From Serinus canaria (Eukaryota > Chordata > Aves > Passeriformes > Fringillidae), in contig NC_066315.1 in the NCBI RefSeq assembly GCF_022539315.1, forward strand, positions 19,195,649 through 19,259,648: a stretch of DNA of 64,000 nucleotides, given 5' to 3'. The notes beneath the pieces were generated by a model. The model saw only the letters and a program-made list of their open reading frames with translations. It had not been told where the DNA came from and did not search any database. Positions 1-13,270 of this stretch are shown here, one piece after another. A program made the position numbers and the translations under genes. Each line of letters opens with the position of its first letter. Positions within the stretch are counted from its first letter, which is position 1.

Positions 1-1994
1 TCTGAGGTCCTCTGGGTGACTGATGAACATAGATGATCTTTTACGTGCTTTCACCTGGTAATTTTTGAATATCCGTATCTGGTTCCCTTGCCCATATTAC
101 CTGAATAAAAGCCCAACAAAACAACATCCTAATAACCTTTTTTCTGTAAACCCATTTCCAGCATTGCCACAAGAGCAAGTGTATATTTTACTGCTGTAAA
201 TACTTCTCCATTTGTCACTTCATCTGACAGCATAGAAATATAATTTCCTTTTCATGCTCACAATTTTTCTTGTTCCATTAGCACTCATAATAGTTATCTC
301 TGCATAGATTAATGGAATTCCCTACCCCTAATTAATATATTGTTCAAATAAGTGGGATATATATTTCTACCTTTTAAATTTATTTGAATTAAGAGGAGAC
401 ATTTATTGTTCAAATATCTAGTCTTTGTATGATTTTTTCCCCCATTGATTCATCTCCACTATGTATTTTGAATGATACAATTTAAAAGCTTTTATTTGAA
501 AGGCAAATGCTAAGGAAGCTTCCCAGTCTGACCATTCACAAGACTCTGGCAGTATTGTGATGTCTGTAGCAAACTCCTACAATTAATAAATACAAATAAA
601 ATTATTTTTAGCTGACAGTGCAATGCAGTAATCTTGGATTCTTGACACAGTCAGTGGGGCTTCTTCACACTTCCCCACCATGATTCTATAGTTAGAAATG
701 GCAATTAGAAGTTGCAATTGAAATTACAGTTAGAAAGTGGAATTATTCCTTAAAGAAATTAAGAAAATGAAACACCTGATCTTTCTGATCACTATTTCTT
801 CAGTCTTAGCATTTATTTGCTGATTTAAATGGGAAAGGATGCAGTCTTTTACAAGAGTTTCATCCCAGCATATTTGATGGGACCTCTTTCATGAACAGAA
901 ATGGGAACAGTAACAAGGCTGTACAACACTCCCTGCATACAAATTGACTAAATTTTTTTGAAAAAAGTTCAGGACAGGAAATTTTTATCATCAAAAGTGG
1001 TAGTAAGGAACAAAAATTTTACTATTACTAGAAATTCTTTCCATGTTCCTTCCTTGGATTTGGCCATGGGGATGAAGCTTTCCTTGCATTCTGCTGTGTT
1101 TATGGCAGAAATGGGAGTTCAGCTTTAACTGACATTTTCCAATTCCCTTTTATGAGACAGTAACAAGTGGTTAGAAATTTTGCCAAAACGTTATGCAATT
1201 AAGTTGATATATTCATGTCAGATATCTGTGTGAGCCAAAACAACTCTGTGTCAAGCAGCAGGGCTGAGAAAGTGCATTGTCTTCCACATTGCCTGTGAAA
1301 GGCTCTAGCTGGATACTCAAAAATGATGGGAATTTAAATATAATTGTTATTACTTCCATAACTCATAAGGGAAGTAAGAAGAGAATTAAATTTCTGCTAC
1401 CAATTGTCCACTTTTTCCTCCACAACCCCAATCTAATGCAGGGTGTGTTGATTTTGATTTTGATTTTATTGATATAAACACCAGATTTCTTTACTTCAGC
1501 CAGTAACCTGATAATAAGGTCCTGCACATCACAGAAACATGAATTCCTTCAGAACAAGGAAAAGATTTTTCTTGCCTAAACTTTTTTTTTTTCTCAGCAA
1601 TAATCTATAATCTCTTAAATGTAAAGAAATTAAAATAAAATAAATACAAAGAAATAAAATTTAAAATAATGAAAAACCTTTCTGGGTCTATACAATTACT
1701 GCAGAAGCTTTAGGAAAATACTAAAGCGATCACTTATTGAAGGGATCCTGAATTTGAGAAGTGGATATATTTTTGTCCAATAATTGTAACTGATCTTGTC
1801 ACCAAGTTATCTTGGTGAGTGAGGCTGGCTGTGCAGTGAGGTTTCACCTCTGGGGGTGACAATAGAAAGAAGGGACAGGATGTCAGTAGCACCATTTCCA
1901 CAGCTCAGGGTCTTTGGCTCAGTAGGTTTTCAGTGAGCTAAGATTGTGAGCTTGTAGGAAGTTAAACATGTTTACAACAACTCTACTGGTGCCT
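1..1994. other. AT-rich non-coding DNA, nothing recognised
   Basis: No recognisable gene, RNA or transposon. Open frames are short (at most 66 codons) and have no family features. The only local structure is a small (ATTTTG)3-like run at about 1450-1469 and ordinary A/T homopolymers. The stretch from about 1800 to 1940 is less AT-rich than its surroundings but matches nothing I know. Confidence 0.6.
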
Positions 1995-2048
1995 TGTGAA
2001 GGCTGACCTATAACAGAGGTTAGACAGAGTTGAAGAATAAAGTAGGAA

Positions 2049-2054
2049 TTTATT
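2049..2054 (-). terminator. Poly(A) signal of the LTR
   Basis: AATAAA on the minus strand inside the LTR, 55-60 bases before its 3' end. This is the normal position for a signal that ends transcripts at the R/U5 border. Confidence 0.5.
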
Positions 2055-2164
2055 AAAAGGCCTCAATGGATACAGCTTGGGCAGTACAAGAGCTCAGCCA
2101 GGGCTACACCCAAGATGGACAAAAAATGTTCACAAAAATGGATGACTGGTCATAAGGTCTCTCA

Positions 2165-2172
2165 CTTTTATA
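2165..2172 (-). promoter_or_regulatory. TATA box of the LTR
   Basis: TATAAAAG on the minus strand inside the LTR, about 110 bases upstream of its poly(A) signal. It would place R initiation near 2135-2145. Whether it is active is unknown. Confidence 0.55.
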
Positions 2173-2388
2173 AGTTCTGGTCCATTGGAACATTGGAGTT
2201 ATTTGTCCAGCTTCAGCTTATGAAGTCCCAGCCTTCTTGTTTTTCTCTCTTCAGTCCACGTTGTTTATGCTCCTGGACCTGAAATTTGGGTGGTCATCCT
2301 TGGTCCCAAGCTGGGAAAGGAATTGTTTTGTCTACCTACTCTGTGAAGAGAGCTTGCCATCCCTTAATATGAAAGTCAGAACTACACA

Positions 2389-5300
2389 CTAAAGCAGTAC
2401 AGAATCTGAAAAACATAAAAGCTAAAACCTAAGGCATCACTTGAAAAAAATCTGTCCAAACTAAATATTTTTTCTCCAAAAGGTACTCTGTTTACATCAA
2501 AAAAGCAAATTCTTAAGGGAAAATGTTTTTTTTATTTTTTTCGTTGATTTTTAATTTTTTTCTAGCTCTATAATATGAAATTACAGTATGAAGGTTGGAT
2601 TTGAGATGATGCAATCATGAGGAGTACCAATTTATTTTTTAGGGGATAGAATTAACTTTCAATAAAGAAAATTTTTTAAGACGCTTTGGATGCTCTTCTG
2701 GTGCACAGAACCTACTTAGCACTGACCAGAAAGTTTTCTACTGGTTTAGACCCTTTAGATCCACAAAAATGAATGAATTGGTGTCATTTTTGCTGAATGG
2801 GTTTCACAAAATTAATATTAAGAAAATGTATTGCCTTCAGTATGATTGATGTCGTGGCACGAAGAAAGGATGAGAAATGTATGGAGTAATTTGCTTTCAC
2901 TTGTGGAAAACACAACTGCATTGAAAATCTTTCAGGAGAAAATTAAAGTAAGACTGAAATAAGCAGCCATGTTATTCTTCAGTAGCAATGCTGAAAACCA
3001 AAAAGTGAAGGCTTTGAAAATTTGAAATGCTAATGAGCAACTGAAAAGAATAGCCAGTTAATTTAATTTTGATACTGTATATAAAATGATGTTCTATCTT
3101 AGTAGAATAGACCATTTGACAAAATTTCTCTTTCTATTTATATCACAAGATTGCTTCCTTTCACTTTACAGAAGAGTTCTGTTTTGTTTCACCTTAGTAA
3201 CCATTCTTACTGAGATGCAAACATAGATCTATATCCTATTTCATGTATATTTTAATTAATTTCATAGGTTTTACATTCAGGTCTTAATTACTTTTACACA
3301 GAAGGGGGAAATACAAGAGTATTTCTTCTGCATACAGGAAGGGGGGAAATCTGAGTACGCTGCCTCAGTAATTCTACTGCATAAATCTGCTGCCATGGAA
3401 GATCTAAATAGATTGCATTTTTAATTTTCCATGAAGCAAAGATGAAAACTAAGTATGAAAATGATTTTTAAGTATTTGGAGACTAATATTAAAAAAATTA
3501 GATGCTTCATTTCTCATGAAAAGGCATTGATGGCTGTTTTCAGTATGAAAATGAATAGCAATGAATTGTTCTTCTGTAAGTTTAATTATTTTTATTTAAA
3601 ATTATATAAATTAACAGGCTTCATCAAGCACATGGCAGTCTGCCTGTTTCCATGCTAAAGAAAATAGATATTTAAATATGAGAGCACAGTGCTGTGTTTC
3701 TGAATGAAATAGGGACCAGATCCAGTAAACCTGATGAACTGGATCTGCAGAGACCAGGGTGTGAGAGGACTGAGGTCGCTTAATCCACTCTTTAGGCAAC
3801 AGCTCTGTAAATGATAGCTGCATGCTGTTCCAAGGTTCCTCATTGTAACACTTAGGAGAGCACAGGTACCTCAGAGGAAGATGCAAACCCATCCTCCTGT
3901 TTGGATGGGAAGCTGCTGAAATCTGTGCAGAAGTGCTTCAAGCCACAGCACTGCTCTCAGGCATGTTTCTGCAATGCCTTCTTCTTCCCCAGCATGGATG
4001 CCTCTGGCCCCTTCGAATCCAAAAGCCCAATGTCCACTTGAAGAGAGGTATCTATAATATTTCTTCCAAAGGAGTAATTCTCCTTGCAGGAGGGAGGATT
4101 AGTTATTTCTACAGCTGCATATTTCTTCTAGCTATGCATCTTAGAGCAGCTGATCCATCGGTGCTTCAGGCTGTGGATATCAAACTCACATCTCCTCTCC
4201 CAGGCTCCTTTGGCAGGTGAGGACTCTTCAGCATTCCTTAGGGGATGGAAAGACAGAAGGAGAAAATAGCTTCAGGCCTGTTGACTAATGCGTACCACTC
4301 TCATCTCAGACAACAATGTAGAGGTTTTTAGGCTGTTTTCTGACATGAATCCCTCTTTGTAAACATCTGGGCGTCAGTGCTGTCAGGTGGGAGGATATTT
4401 GCAGGAGGGAATTTTCATAGGCAAACCAAGGAACCATCCAGTTCCTGTATGAGTGCCAGAATGATTAATTAGTTGCACAGAATAACAAGTTACAAGCTGT
4501 AGGGAACCACCTTCAATAGAATAACAGACATGGCTATCTTAAGTTCAGAAAATAACATTTTAAACCTAAAAAATCCTAGTTTCCATGCTTTTGTTTCATT
4601 ACAGAGAGACTGGTAAGCCTTGGGATTGGATCATGGTGATTCTTATAACTAGATCGTGGTGATTCTGATAAATACTAGATAACACTATAGCAATTTTATT
4701 AATAAAATGTTATTATATAAAATGTGATTATAAAAAAGGAACAGATTAGGCTGTAAAGTGGGCATGTATAGAATTTGTGTTGTCTTCTTCACAAATTATC
4801 GATTTATTCCCACACATATCTGTATGAACACACAAGCCAGCCCACTTAATTCACTGTCTTCCATATACAGTCTTCTTCAAGATTCTGCATGTACTGGCAA
4901 TATGAAATGTAAGGAAAAATAAGAAGAAACTATGAAAGTCTCTTTCAAATCTGCTACAAACAACACTGCAGTTTTGGTCTCTCCTTCTTTGTATCACAAT
5001 GTTCCTAATGCTCCAAATAATTTTCCTCAGAATTATCTTCACATGAATGAGCTGTCCCATTGACATAATTAAGGTGGCTTATGCACAGAAAATTAAGCAC
5101 AGGTAGGAATAGGTGCAAAATCAGTGCTCTATATAATTGCTTTTGGTCACTTAATAGTATTGATGATTATTGATTCACACACAAGAGACCTGGTACAACA
5201 CAACAGTGAAGCTGCAAAACAAGCCTTTCTTTCATGGGTGTTGTGGCATTTATCCAACTGTGTCATTTTTAACTGAGTATTTTTATGTGATCTGGAATGT

Positions 5301-5576
5301 TCTACTATTTCATATTCTCTGGTTTTCTAGCCTTATAGTATTGTAAATGATAGTGATGGATCTCCTTTATTCTGCTTTTATTTTCCTGCATATGAACTGA
5401 AAATCTTGTGCTTCAAGTCCCTACAGCAGAAACTTTGGAAAAATAAAATCAGGAAAACTCCTAGAAAAAAGTTAAATAATATAATTCTTGGTAACCAAAT
5501 AATAGAAATTCTTGTCCCCTGCATATCAAATTAAGGTGTCTGCATAAAACACATCAGACTTTACAGCAAAACTTCC
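2389..5576. other. AT-rich non-coding DNA
   Basis: No gene recognised. Frames of 60-95 codons occur on both strands around 3455-4220 and 4851-5066, but they overlap each other and show no domain, so I treat them as chance. Contains the 23-base duplication listed separately. Confidence 0.55.
4629..4674 (+). repeat. Two-copy 23-base tandem duplication
   Basis: Units at 4629-4651 and 4652-4674 match at 20 of 23 positions and share the core 'tggtgattct'. Probably an old slippage or duplication event in non-coding DNA. Confidence 0.75.
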
Positions 5577-5838
5577 CTGGACTCAAGAGGACAGTATGAA
5601 GTTTTGTCAGGGGATATCACAGGATATTAGGAAAATATTCTTCACCCGGAGGGTGGCTGGGCAGGGGAATTGGCTCCCCATGAGGTGGTCACAGCCCCAA
5701 GCCTTCCAAAGTGCAGAAAGTGTTGTAAAATGCATGATGTGATGCTTTGAGCTGTCCTGTGCTGGGCCACAAGTTGGAGTTTGATGGTCCTTGTAGATCT
5801 CTTCCAGCTCAAGATATCCTGTGATTCTGTGAGAGAGC
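5577..5838 (+). mobile_element. CR1 LINE, 5'-truncated 3' end, plus strand
   Basis: Matches the CR1 3' untranslated region in order: 'atattcttcacccggaggg', 'ggggaattggctcccc', 'gaggtggtcacagccccaagcc', 'ctgtcctgtgctgggcca', then the terminal 'gatcc/cttccagctcaagatatcctgtgattctgtgag'. The stretch between the 'ccaagcc' and 'gctgtcctg' blocks is shorter than and different from the usual CR1 sequence, so the copy has internal change as well as 5' truncation. The terminal octamer-like repeat fixes the orientation. No coding sequence remains. CR1 copies normally lack target-site duplications and none is visible. Confidence 0.85.
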
Positions 5839-8800
5839 CCTTTGTTTCTAATTTTCCTATGTGAACTGACTGCTCAGTTTTTGAAGCTGCTGATCTAAAT
5901 GTGTAGTGCCAATTGGCAAAGACCTCAGCTGAACCAATTTGTAATTAGGCAGAAAAGAAACAGTGCTGCCTTTTGCAGGGGACATGAAAAACTTTCTCAA
6001 AGACACCATGTGTCAGAAGCAATACAAGTGTGTCTTCAACTTCAGGCATCCAGCAGAGAGGTGAGAGATAATTTCCAAGACTTCTTGCATCCATTCTATT
6101 TTTTGAGTTGAGCAGTAACTTGTTTGTGAATCAGAGAAATTTCATCAGTGGTTTTGTGTGAATCAAAAGACATTTGGGCAGTCATCCACACGTCAGAGAC
6201 CATTTGATCCCAAAGGCTAACTGATTGGTGCAGCCCAAATCTATAGAACTGAATTATTCTACCCCCTATTTTTGGCATTGTAAGTTTGTGTCCAGGAGCT
6301 TTTTTGAGACAGTGGTAATTGGTAGGAGTTGAAAGTACAGAGGGGACTATGGTGAGGGTGAGAAGATAGTGGCTATAAAATTCCTTTGACACAATTCTTT
6401 TTTTTCTTTAGAACCCAAAGGTTTGGAGAGAAACCCAAAGCTTCAGTTGGACGCTACCTCCTGGGCAAGTTTCTTTGTTCTTTTCTAAATTCTAATCTGA
6501 TCCATGATATATTCCTACAACAGAATAGAAGTTAGACAGGATTTGTGGGTCAGGCTGATTAGAATAATTTTTAACCACTCCTTTTCTGCTCAGCAAGAAA
6601 GTTCCTAAACAGCTGGTGCAGTGAGCTCTCTTGTAGTTCAGCAAATCCTGTGTCAGTGTACATCACTGGCATTTAATGGTTTGGAGGAGTGTGCCCTAAA
6701 TGCTGAATTCTTAAAAGAGCTATTCTTTAATGCCTGTAGCTCTACATTTTCACCCTCACTCAAATGCTCTCTCTACCCTTGACCAGTTCCACTCTTATCC
6801 TCCAGCATTTACAGCTGCAAACACAGTCCTATTAACTCACTGCTTCTTGCAGAATTTAGTAATATACTGAAATCCACAGCTAATTCTGTCCATAGCATTA
6901 GCCTAATCCTGGCCATATCTTTTCTCTGATTAGTATTCTGACTGTTGTGTAAATTTCCCAGTCCAATTTAGTTAATCAACCTGTTTGAGAGCTTGTTATG
7001 AAGCCCTGTAGACCTTGCTGTCTGAAGAAGTATAAAGAGATTTCTGTCCAGATTCAAGGAGCATGTTATGCCAGAGGTGAAATTCATGTATTAAGTTAGG
7101 CTGAGGTCACAGTGATGGTGTAATGCTTAAATTTAGGGTCACTTTAATCTTGCAATGTGGGGATAGGAAAATATCAGACTCTTGCTGGTGTCTCTTTAAT
7201 GCTTGTTTAATCTAGGTGGACTGATGATCAGTCAGGATAGCTGTGTAAAAGATGAGAGGTAGAGGAGGGGTTTGGATGAGAAAGACTGTAGAACTTTAAT
7301 AATTCCTAAATTCTTTGACTCTGATGACATCAGGAAAAGGGCTGTTGCTGCCAGAAACTCAAAATCTCATTGTACTGATGAGATTGGGAAATCCTACATA
7401 ACTAAAATGCAATGCTTACAGAAATACATGAGCAGATATATTCTGTTTAACTTCAGATAAGGATGTTTTTGTTATGATTAAGACCAGCTTTAGCATTGGC
7501 TAGAGAGTCAAGATTCAGAAAAACAGCATCTGAGGAACTTACTCTTTTCTGCAGAGGCCACCAAACTGAGGCAAGTGTGGTAGAGACAGAGGCCAGTGCT
7601 GTCCAGAAAACTGCAGGTTGATCATGAAAATATGAGAATGGAGAATCTTTTCTTTCCAGTTCAAGGACTCTTCTCTTTCTGAAGTTGTCTGGCTTTGTCC
7701 TGATTGCATTTTTGCAGAGGAGTTCTGTCACTCCAAGAGGGAGTACTTCCACACAATGATTTTCTCTTTCAAAGTGAGCTGTACCTTGAGGTGCATTAAT
7801 TTATCACAAAATTTACTTCTAATGTGGAAAGAGGGAAATAATGGCAGTGTAAGTTGTTCTGTGGTAAGACTAAATTCCATTTCAGTGGGAACTGGAGGCA
7901 CTGAATGTCTTGCAGGATCAGTAGTTTAATATCTGTAAATGGGTTAGGAATGAGCCAGGTAAAGTGTATCCTGTTTTTCAGGGAAATTTCAGAAACACTG
8001 AGCACTCCTGGGATGAGAACTGTGTTTTTACAGAGGAAAGTCAGTCCCATTGCTGAACCATTTTGCACAAGGCTGGGCAAGACCTTCCTGAGAGCAAAAA
8101 TCCTGCAACAAAGCTAATGTTTCTTACCTTTTTCCATTCCTCCTAGGAATGAAATATTGTTTGTTGGGAAACTGACATGTCAGAGACATTAGTGGGTGAA
8201 AACTGTATCAAAAGGAAAGTACAGAAATGAAACTTGGCAAAGTTCTTTAGCCTGATCCAGCTGTTTGCATAAAAGAAAGATTCCCAGTGTAGTATGAGTT
8301 TGTGTCTTTTGACTGAAAAATCCAAAGATCCACAAATTGCTCATGCAGATTTACTATTAAACTGCTTATTTATATGGTTTTATTCATAAGCAAATAGTTG
8401 ATGATACATTCATAGAGAGATGAACAGTTTAATTGTTAATACATGGTTTGGTACATTTCATGTGAGGTACTGAATGTAGGAAATGGGAGTTACACTGCCA
8501 CTCTTCCAAGCCACATAATTCTGAAGTGTGGAGAGGATAATCTGATATGCACTCCAGTTATTTTTAATCTGAGCATTACAAATCTCTCAGAGGGAAGCCA
8601 TTATACAATATTTATGCAAAGCTATGTGAATACTCTGTTATCCCCCTGCAAGCTTTGCTTCCTCTTACTGGACATTATGTGGAGACAATAAGCAGGCAGC
8701 ACTCACTTGTGGAATTTAAAGAGAGATTATGTAGTCCCTAAATTGAGTGGACCACAGGCAAGGCTTGGATGCTGCTAGGGAAATAAAGCAAAAAAAAAAG

Positions 8801-11800
8801 TGCTTTCTCTTTTGTTCCCTCAGTAGTTGTTTAATATAAAATGCATTACTTTTGGTATTTGAATAAATTAACTGACAGCTGTAGGAGATCAGTTTTGTAA
8901 CATTCAGCAAGGTATTTGATATTTGCAAACATAAAGGTCTTAGTAAAATATCCATTAAAAAGATGAAAAAACGAATGTGGTTCTTTGCAGTCTGGGTTAA
9001 ACAAGGTTCATGGGGGAGATGTAAAACCTTTTACTGATATAATTAGAAAAAATAGACAATTTAAAATACATGAAAACCTTTCAGCCTTTGAAATATGAGG
9101 CATCAACCTTCAAAACTCTTCACTAGTGAAGAATAATTGCTCAGAACTCAACTGGAGACTGAGACAAAAGCTGATTGGTATCAATAGAGTAAGATGCTCC
9201 AAGGGAATATCACAACAAGAGAAGAGTGCAGGTGGAGCTGAGAGGGGAAGAAGAGGAAAATTTTTTTTATGATAAGTTTGATTAGTTAGAAGTTTAAAGG
9301 TGGAGGGGTGAAGGTAAATCACAGATTGAAAGAAAAGCAGAAATTTTTTGTGTTTTTGATTTTTAAGGTTCAGGGCAGCCACAAATTTGAGCTTCCATAG
9401 GGCACAATTGCACTGTAATACAGCTACCCTTTTCCTGTGCAACAATACATGCAATGTGTGTATAGCAAAAGAGGCATTTTTAAAAATCAGAAAAAGCTGT
9501 CATCTTTGATATAGACAAGGAAACAAACAAAGCACATGTTATGATATGTGCTCCCAGAGGCTATGGCCTTTTGGCACAGGCATTTCTGCAGCCTAGGGGA
9601 ATCAATGACACAGAGGATCACCAGGTTAAAAAAATATTTGTCCAGCAATTTTATTAAAAACTGTGCATGGGATGCATGCCAGATAGAATTTACCTTTCCC
9701 TGGAGTCACTGAAGAGAAGTTTTGCAAAGTGGGTATAATGTCTAAAGGAGTTAGGGACTCTTTTTTCCCTCTGGGTAACTCATCAATGACCATCAGATTT
9801 TGTACCTGGGAAAAATAATGGTCCTATAAGTATTAAATTTAAAAGTGGTCTCTGTTTCCACCCAGAACTGAGCTCTTGAACTGTTCTTTGTGTCAGGAGG
9901 TAAAGAAACATAGCTCAGAATGCTCGGTCAAAAAGGTACAAGGGATGGGAGTTATTTTTTATTTTGTGTACTGGCATTTGTGTAGACAGTAAAAGAGAAT
10001 TTTGTTGCCCACCCCCTCCCCAGTTCATTTTCCCATCTAAAAATTAAAGAAACATTGGCTTTTGTGTATCTGTCATTGTCTATTACACTCCAACAACACT
10101 GTTTGGTACTTTTACATGTACACAAGAAAAGGGAGAAGGTGTTATTTCATGTGGGCATGGAAGAGGGCTCAGCAGAAAGCTGTGTGTTTAAAGGAAGAAA
10201 GGATCCATCCTGAGGGACTGGCTCAGGAAGAAAGGATTTAAGCCTAAATCATGTTCACATTCTCCTCCTACAGAGCTAATATTTTTGTCTGATGTATTGT
10301 AGTTAGAGCTTTCAGGAGAAAGAAGCAGTAGCTGAGAACTGTCTGAATTTTAAGCTCAGCTGAATAACTCTCTAACAATGGCATGCTAAGCACAGATGGA
10401 GTGGTGTTATACTGGGCTGGGGGAGCTGCCCAGACTGTTTGTTGTTCCAAGTATTTGATTTTGTGAATAGCAATAAAGCCTTTTTCATTGACCTCTGAAG
10501 GATTAATTTCTTAATTTAGCACTCAGAGGCAAAGAAGTCTAGAGAAAAAAAATATTGGGTATGCATATAATGAATTGCAGTGTTTATAGTTAGTACAAGG
10601 CACAAACCCCATAATCTGCTGATTGCAGTTGAATTTGAGAAAGGCTAATTCATGAGCTTTGACATTCCAATTATTTTGTTATTAATACATTCTGCATCCA
10701 CCCTTTGCTGCTGTTTTAGCATCACTTCAATGGCTCTGCTAAACAACACTAAACACAGACAATGGGAAAAACCATATAACTGCATTTTCCTGAAGGAGAA
10801 TGTGAAAAATGTAATGAGACTTTTATTTGATTGAAGGTGGCTGCTTTTCAAAGCAGAAATGCAGGTTGTTGTTACATTATGCTGACAAAGGAAGGTAGAA
10901 AATGAGAAAATTTCTTGTCCACTGCAATGTTGGGCTTGTTCAAAAAAATAATTTTTGTGCTTGGCATATTTATCGGTGGTCTGATACAAATGGCTTAATA
11001 TTTCTTGAAAGTGCTGCATTCATTTTATTTATACATTGTTCTTTTTCTTATTCTCTTGTTGGATTCAATGTCCTATAATTAAAGAATGTAAGAAGCTAAA
11101 CAAATATAGAGGAATACAGATGACTACCTGAAAGTGCTTTTCAAGGAGTAAATTCTTCCTGTTTACAATGGAATTAGTACAGACATACAACAATGATCTG
11201 ACTTTAATGTGACATACATACTTTGTAATATGATAATTTCAGACCAGCTTTTTTACAGAGACTGAAACAGCCAAGGCCATTAAAACCAGATAGGAATTAA
11301 GACTACACAACTGTCTGGATTTGCATACAGTGGGGCAGTCAAAGAGAATACCTAATTCTCTTATGTGAAACTAAAAGCCTTTCTGGTGATGTGATTCAGC
11401 CAATCTGCCTGTGTCCTGCTGGACATGTGATGCTCCCAGGCCCTGGAATGCTGCTCTGTGGCCTTACAGTGTACCAGGAGCAGGATTGCAGCACTTGGCC
11501 CTTCTCTAATATCTCTGCAACCCTCTTAGGCAAGATTTTTTCAATCCTGAATATGACCTTACTGAATCTAGGTATTGTTTGCTCTGCTAGACAAACCTAC
11601 GAGGAGAAGGCATGATTTTTAAAGCATCCCTAGCTCACCTTATGTCACCATCTGGCACATGAAGAAAGAAATGGGGAAAACCACATTATACACCTAACAG
11701 CAACATTGGAGGCTGTGGAGATCCAGCTTTTCCCCTCCAAAATGACCAAATGATGTAAGATATAAAACTTGAACAGCAAATTGTATAATTTTTAATACTG

Positions 11801-12949
11801 CTGATACTTTCCATTGGTAGCATTAAAGATGCACTATTTGTGGAAATTTCTATTCTGTACAGCTCAGAGTTCAAGGTATACACACAAACTAGCCAAGTGC
11901 TAATAGAGTCCCTACTTTTGTTCTCTTAATAATAATATTCTTAAGGAATTCCATAGCATTTTTTAAGTTGTTATAAACAATGATATCAGGTGCCTACTTT
12001 ATTCTAAGAAATAGTGCATAGACAGTTTTTCTAGGGTAGTTCTCAAGAAAGTGATTTGATTTTTCTTCCATAGTTAATGTAACATTGGGATCATTTATTC
12101 ATAGTGGGGAAAGAATGTTCATATGGACAAATATTTTCATTAACAGCTAAAAAGTAGACTTGCTAAAGACCATTGTAATGTGTTTAGTGAACACTTTAAC
12201 AGATGCTTGGGATTTCTTTTTGTTGTGGCAAATAAAAAAACCTCCTAGGAGATCTTTGTTAATAATTTTTTAAGGCAAAGGCAGATAACCCAGTTTAGTG
12301 GAAGGAAAGAACTTTTTGTTTCTGGACATAATAATGTAGTAGCAATTGAATCATTAATATCAACATTCATGCATTTACCACCAGCCTATTCTGCCTGTGA
12401 GTGACTGCAATAACCTCTTTTCTGGCATTTATGTGCATATTATATCAGAAGGACATTTTAGAATTCATTTGACTTCTGCAGGAGCTGGAGACAGGGAAAG
12501 TAATTTTCATAGCTTTTTCACAAACAGCCTTTTTCTGCATCTGCTCAGCCTAGGAATACTTCTTTAAAAACTCTGGAGCCTTACAATTAGCCAGAATTAA
12601 TACTAAATAGAAAACATAGTGGAAAAGTGTCATTTACAGATATTTTCTAGTCATCAAATCATAACATTTTCTTGAAATAGATGTAATTATTAGTTGTGAA
12701 CTTCTGTGGCATTTTAAAATAAGTAGAATGATGATTATTTCCTTGCTATATTGAAATTAGCTATTATTAAATACAAGAAATTATTATTTTTCAGATCTGA
12801 ATTTTAAAACTACAGGACGTCATATTATTAAGTTGTATCAATTTTGATAAGTGCCATCCAAGCTGAAGAAAAAATAAAATTAATCACTCATGCACCACAG
12901 AACTTCCAATCAATAGCAGAAGATAAATTGATGCAGATTATGATAAATC
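5839..12949. other. AT-rich non-coding DNA
   Basis: Unique-looking sequence with no gene or element I can name. Frames of 60-124 codons (for example 9110-9454 on -, 10645-11019 on -) have no domain, repeat or signal that would set them apart from chance. The stretch at 9540-9720 has a vaguely LTR-like 'attttattaaaaactg' but no LTR boundaries (see rejected items). Confidence 0.5.
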
Positions 12950-13270
12950 AGTAGTTAAATGCTTCTGAAGTGCCTTGCAGTTTAGCCAGCCCAGTGACAG
13001 CACACTCTCTTTTAGCCAGCTGAAGTATCCATGTTTGCCATCCACTGCACAGCCCTTGGCAGGACAGTTCTTGCTGTGCAGCCCAGACACCCCACTCTGT
13101 GCCAGCACTGATGCCCCCCCCAGGTGGGAGGGGACAGGTGTGAGCTGGCACCAGTGCTACCCCAGCACAGGGAACTGGGGGGCTGGACATTGCCTGGTGT
13201 TTCTTGGGTCAGGGTGTGTTCTCTTCCCTGCTCCTCTGCTTCCATTTCTCCTAGCACTTGAGAAAGATAA
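12950..13270. other. Isolated GC-rich islet, no gene recognised
   Basis: Distinctly richer in G and C than its AT-rich surroundings, with C8 and G6 runs ('gatgcccccccccaggtggg'-like at about 13110-13130). Overlapping open frames occur on both strands (about 124 codons on +, 90 and 80 on -), as expected where AT-rich stop codons are scarce. No CpG-island density, no splice structure that I trust, no known domain. It could be an old retroposon or a conserved element. Confidence 0.4.

Larger units (their letters stand above)
1995..2388 (-). mobile_element. Solitary endogenous retrovirus LTR, minus strand
   Basis: On the minus strand the element starts TGTGTAG and ends CTTCACA, the TG...CA ends expected of an LTR with a near-perfect short inverted terminal repeat. 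A TATAAAAG box lies at 2165-2172 and an AATAAA signal about 110 bases downstream at 2049-2054, the U3-R-U5 order of a retroviral LTR. The body (tracts such as 'ttataagttctggtcc' and 'tcagtccacgttgtttatg') resembles a family I know from passerine genomes; I do not assign a subfamily name. No primer-binding site, polypurine tract or internal gag/pol sequence flanks it on either side, so it is best read as a solo LTR left by recombination between two LTRs. I could not see a clean target-site duplication: the flanks are 'gtgcct' on the left and 'ctaaag' on the right. Confidence 0.75.

Noticed and set aside
9540..9720. Possible second LTR around 'attttattaaaaactgtgcat'
   Set aside because: No TG...CA ends, no TATA box at a suitable distance, and no similarity to the LTR at 1995-2388 beyond a short A/T string.
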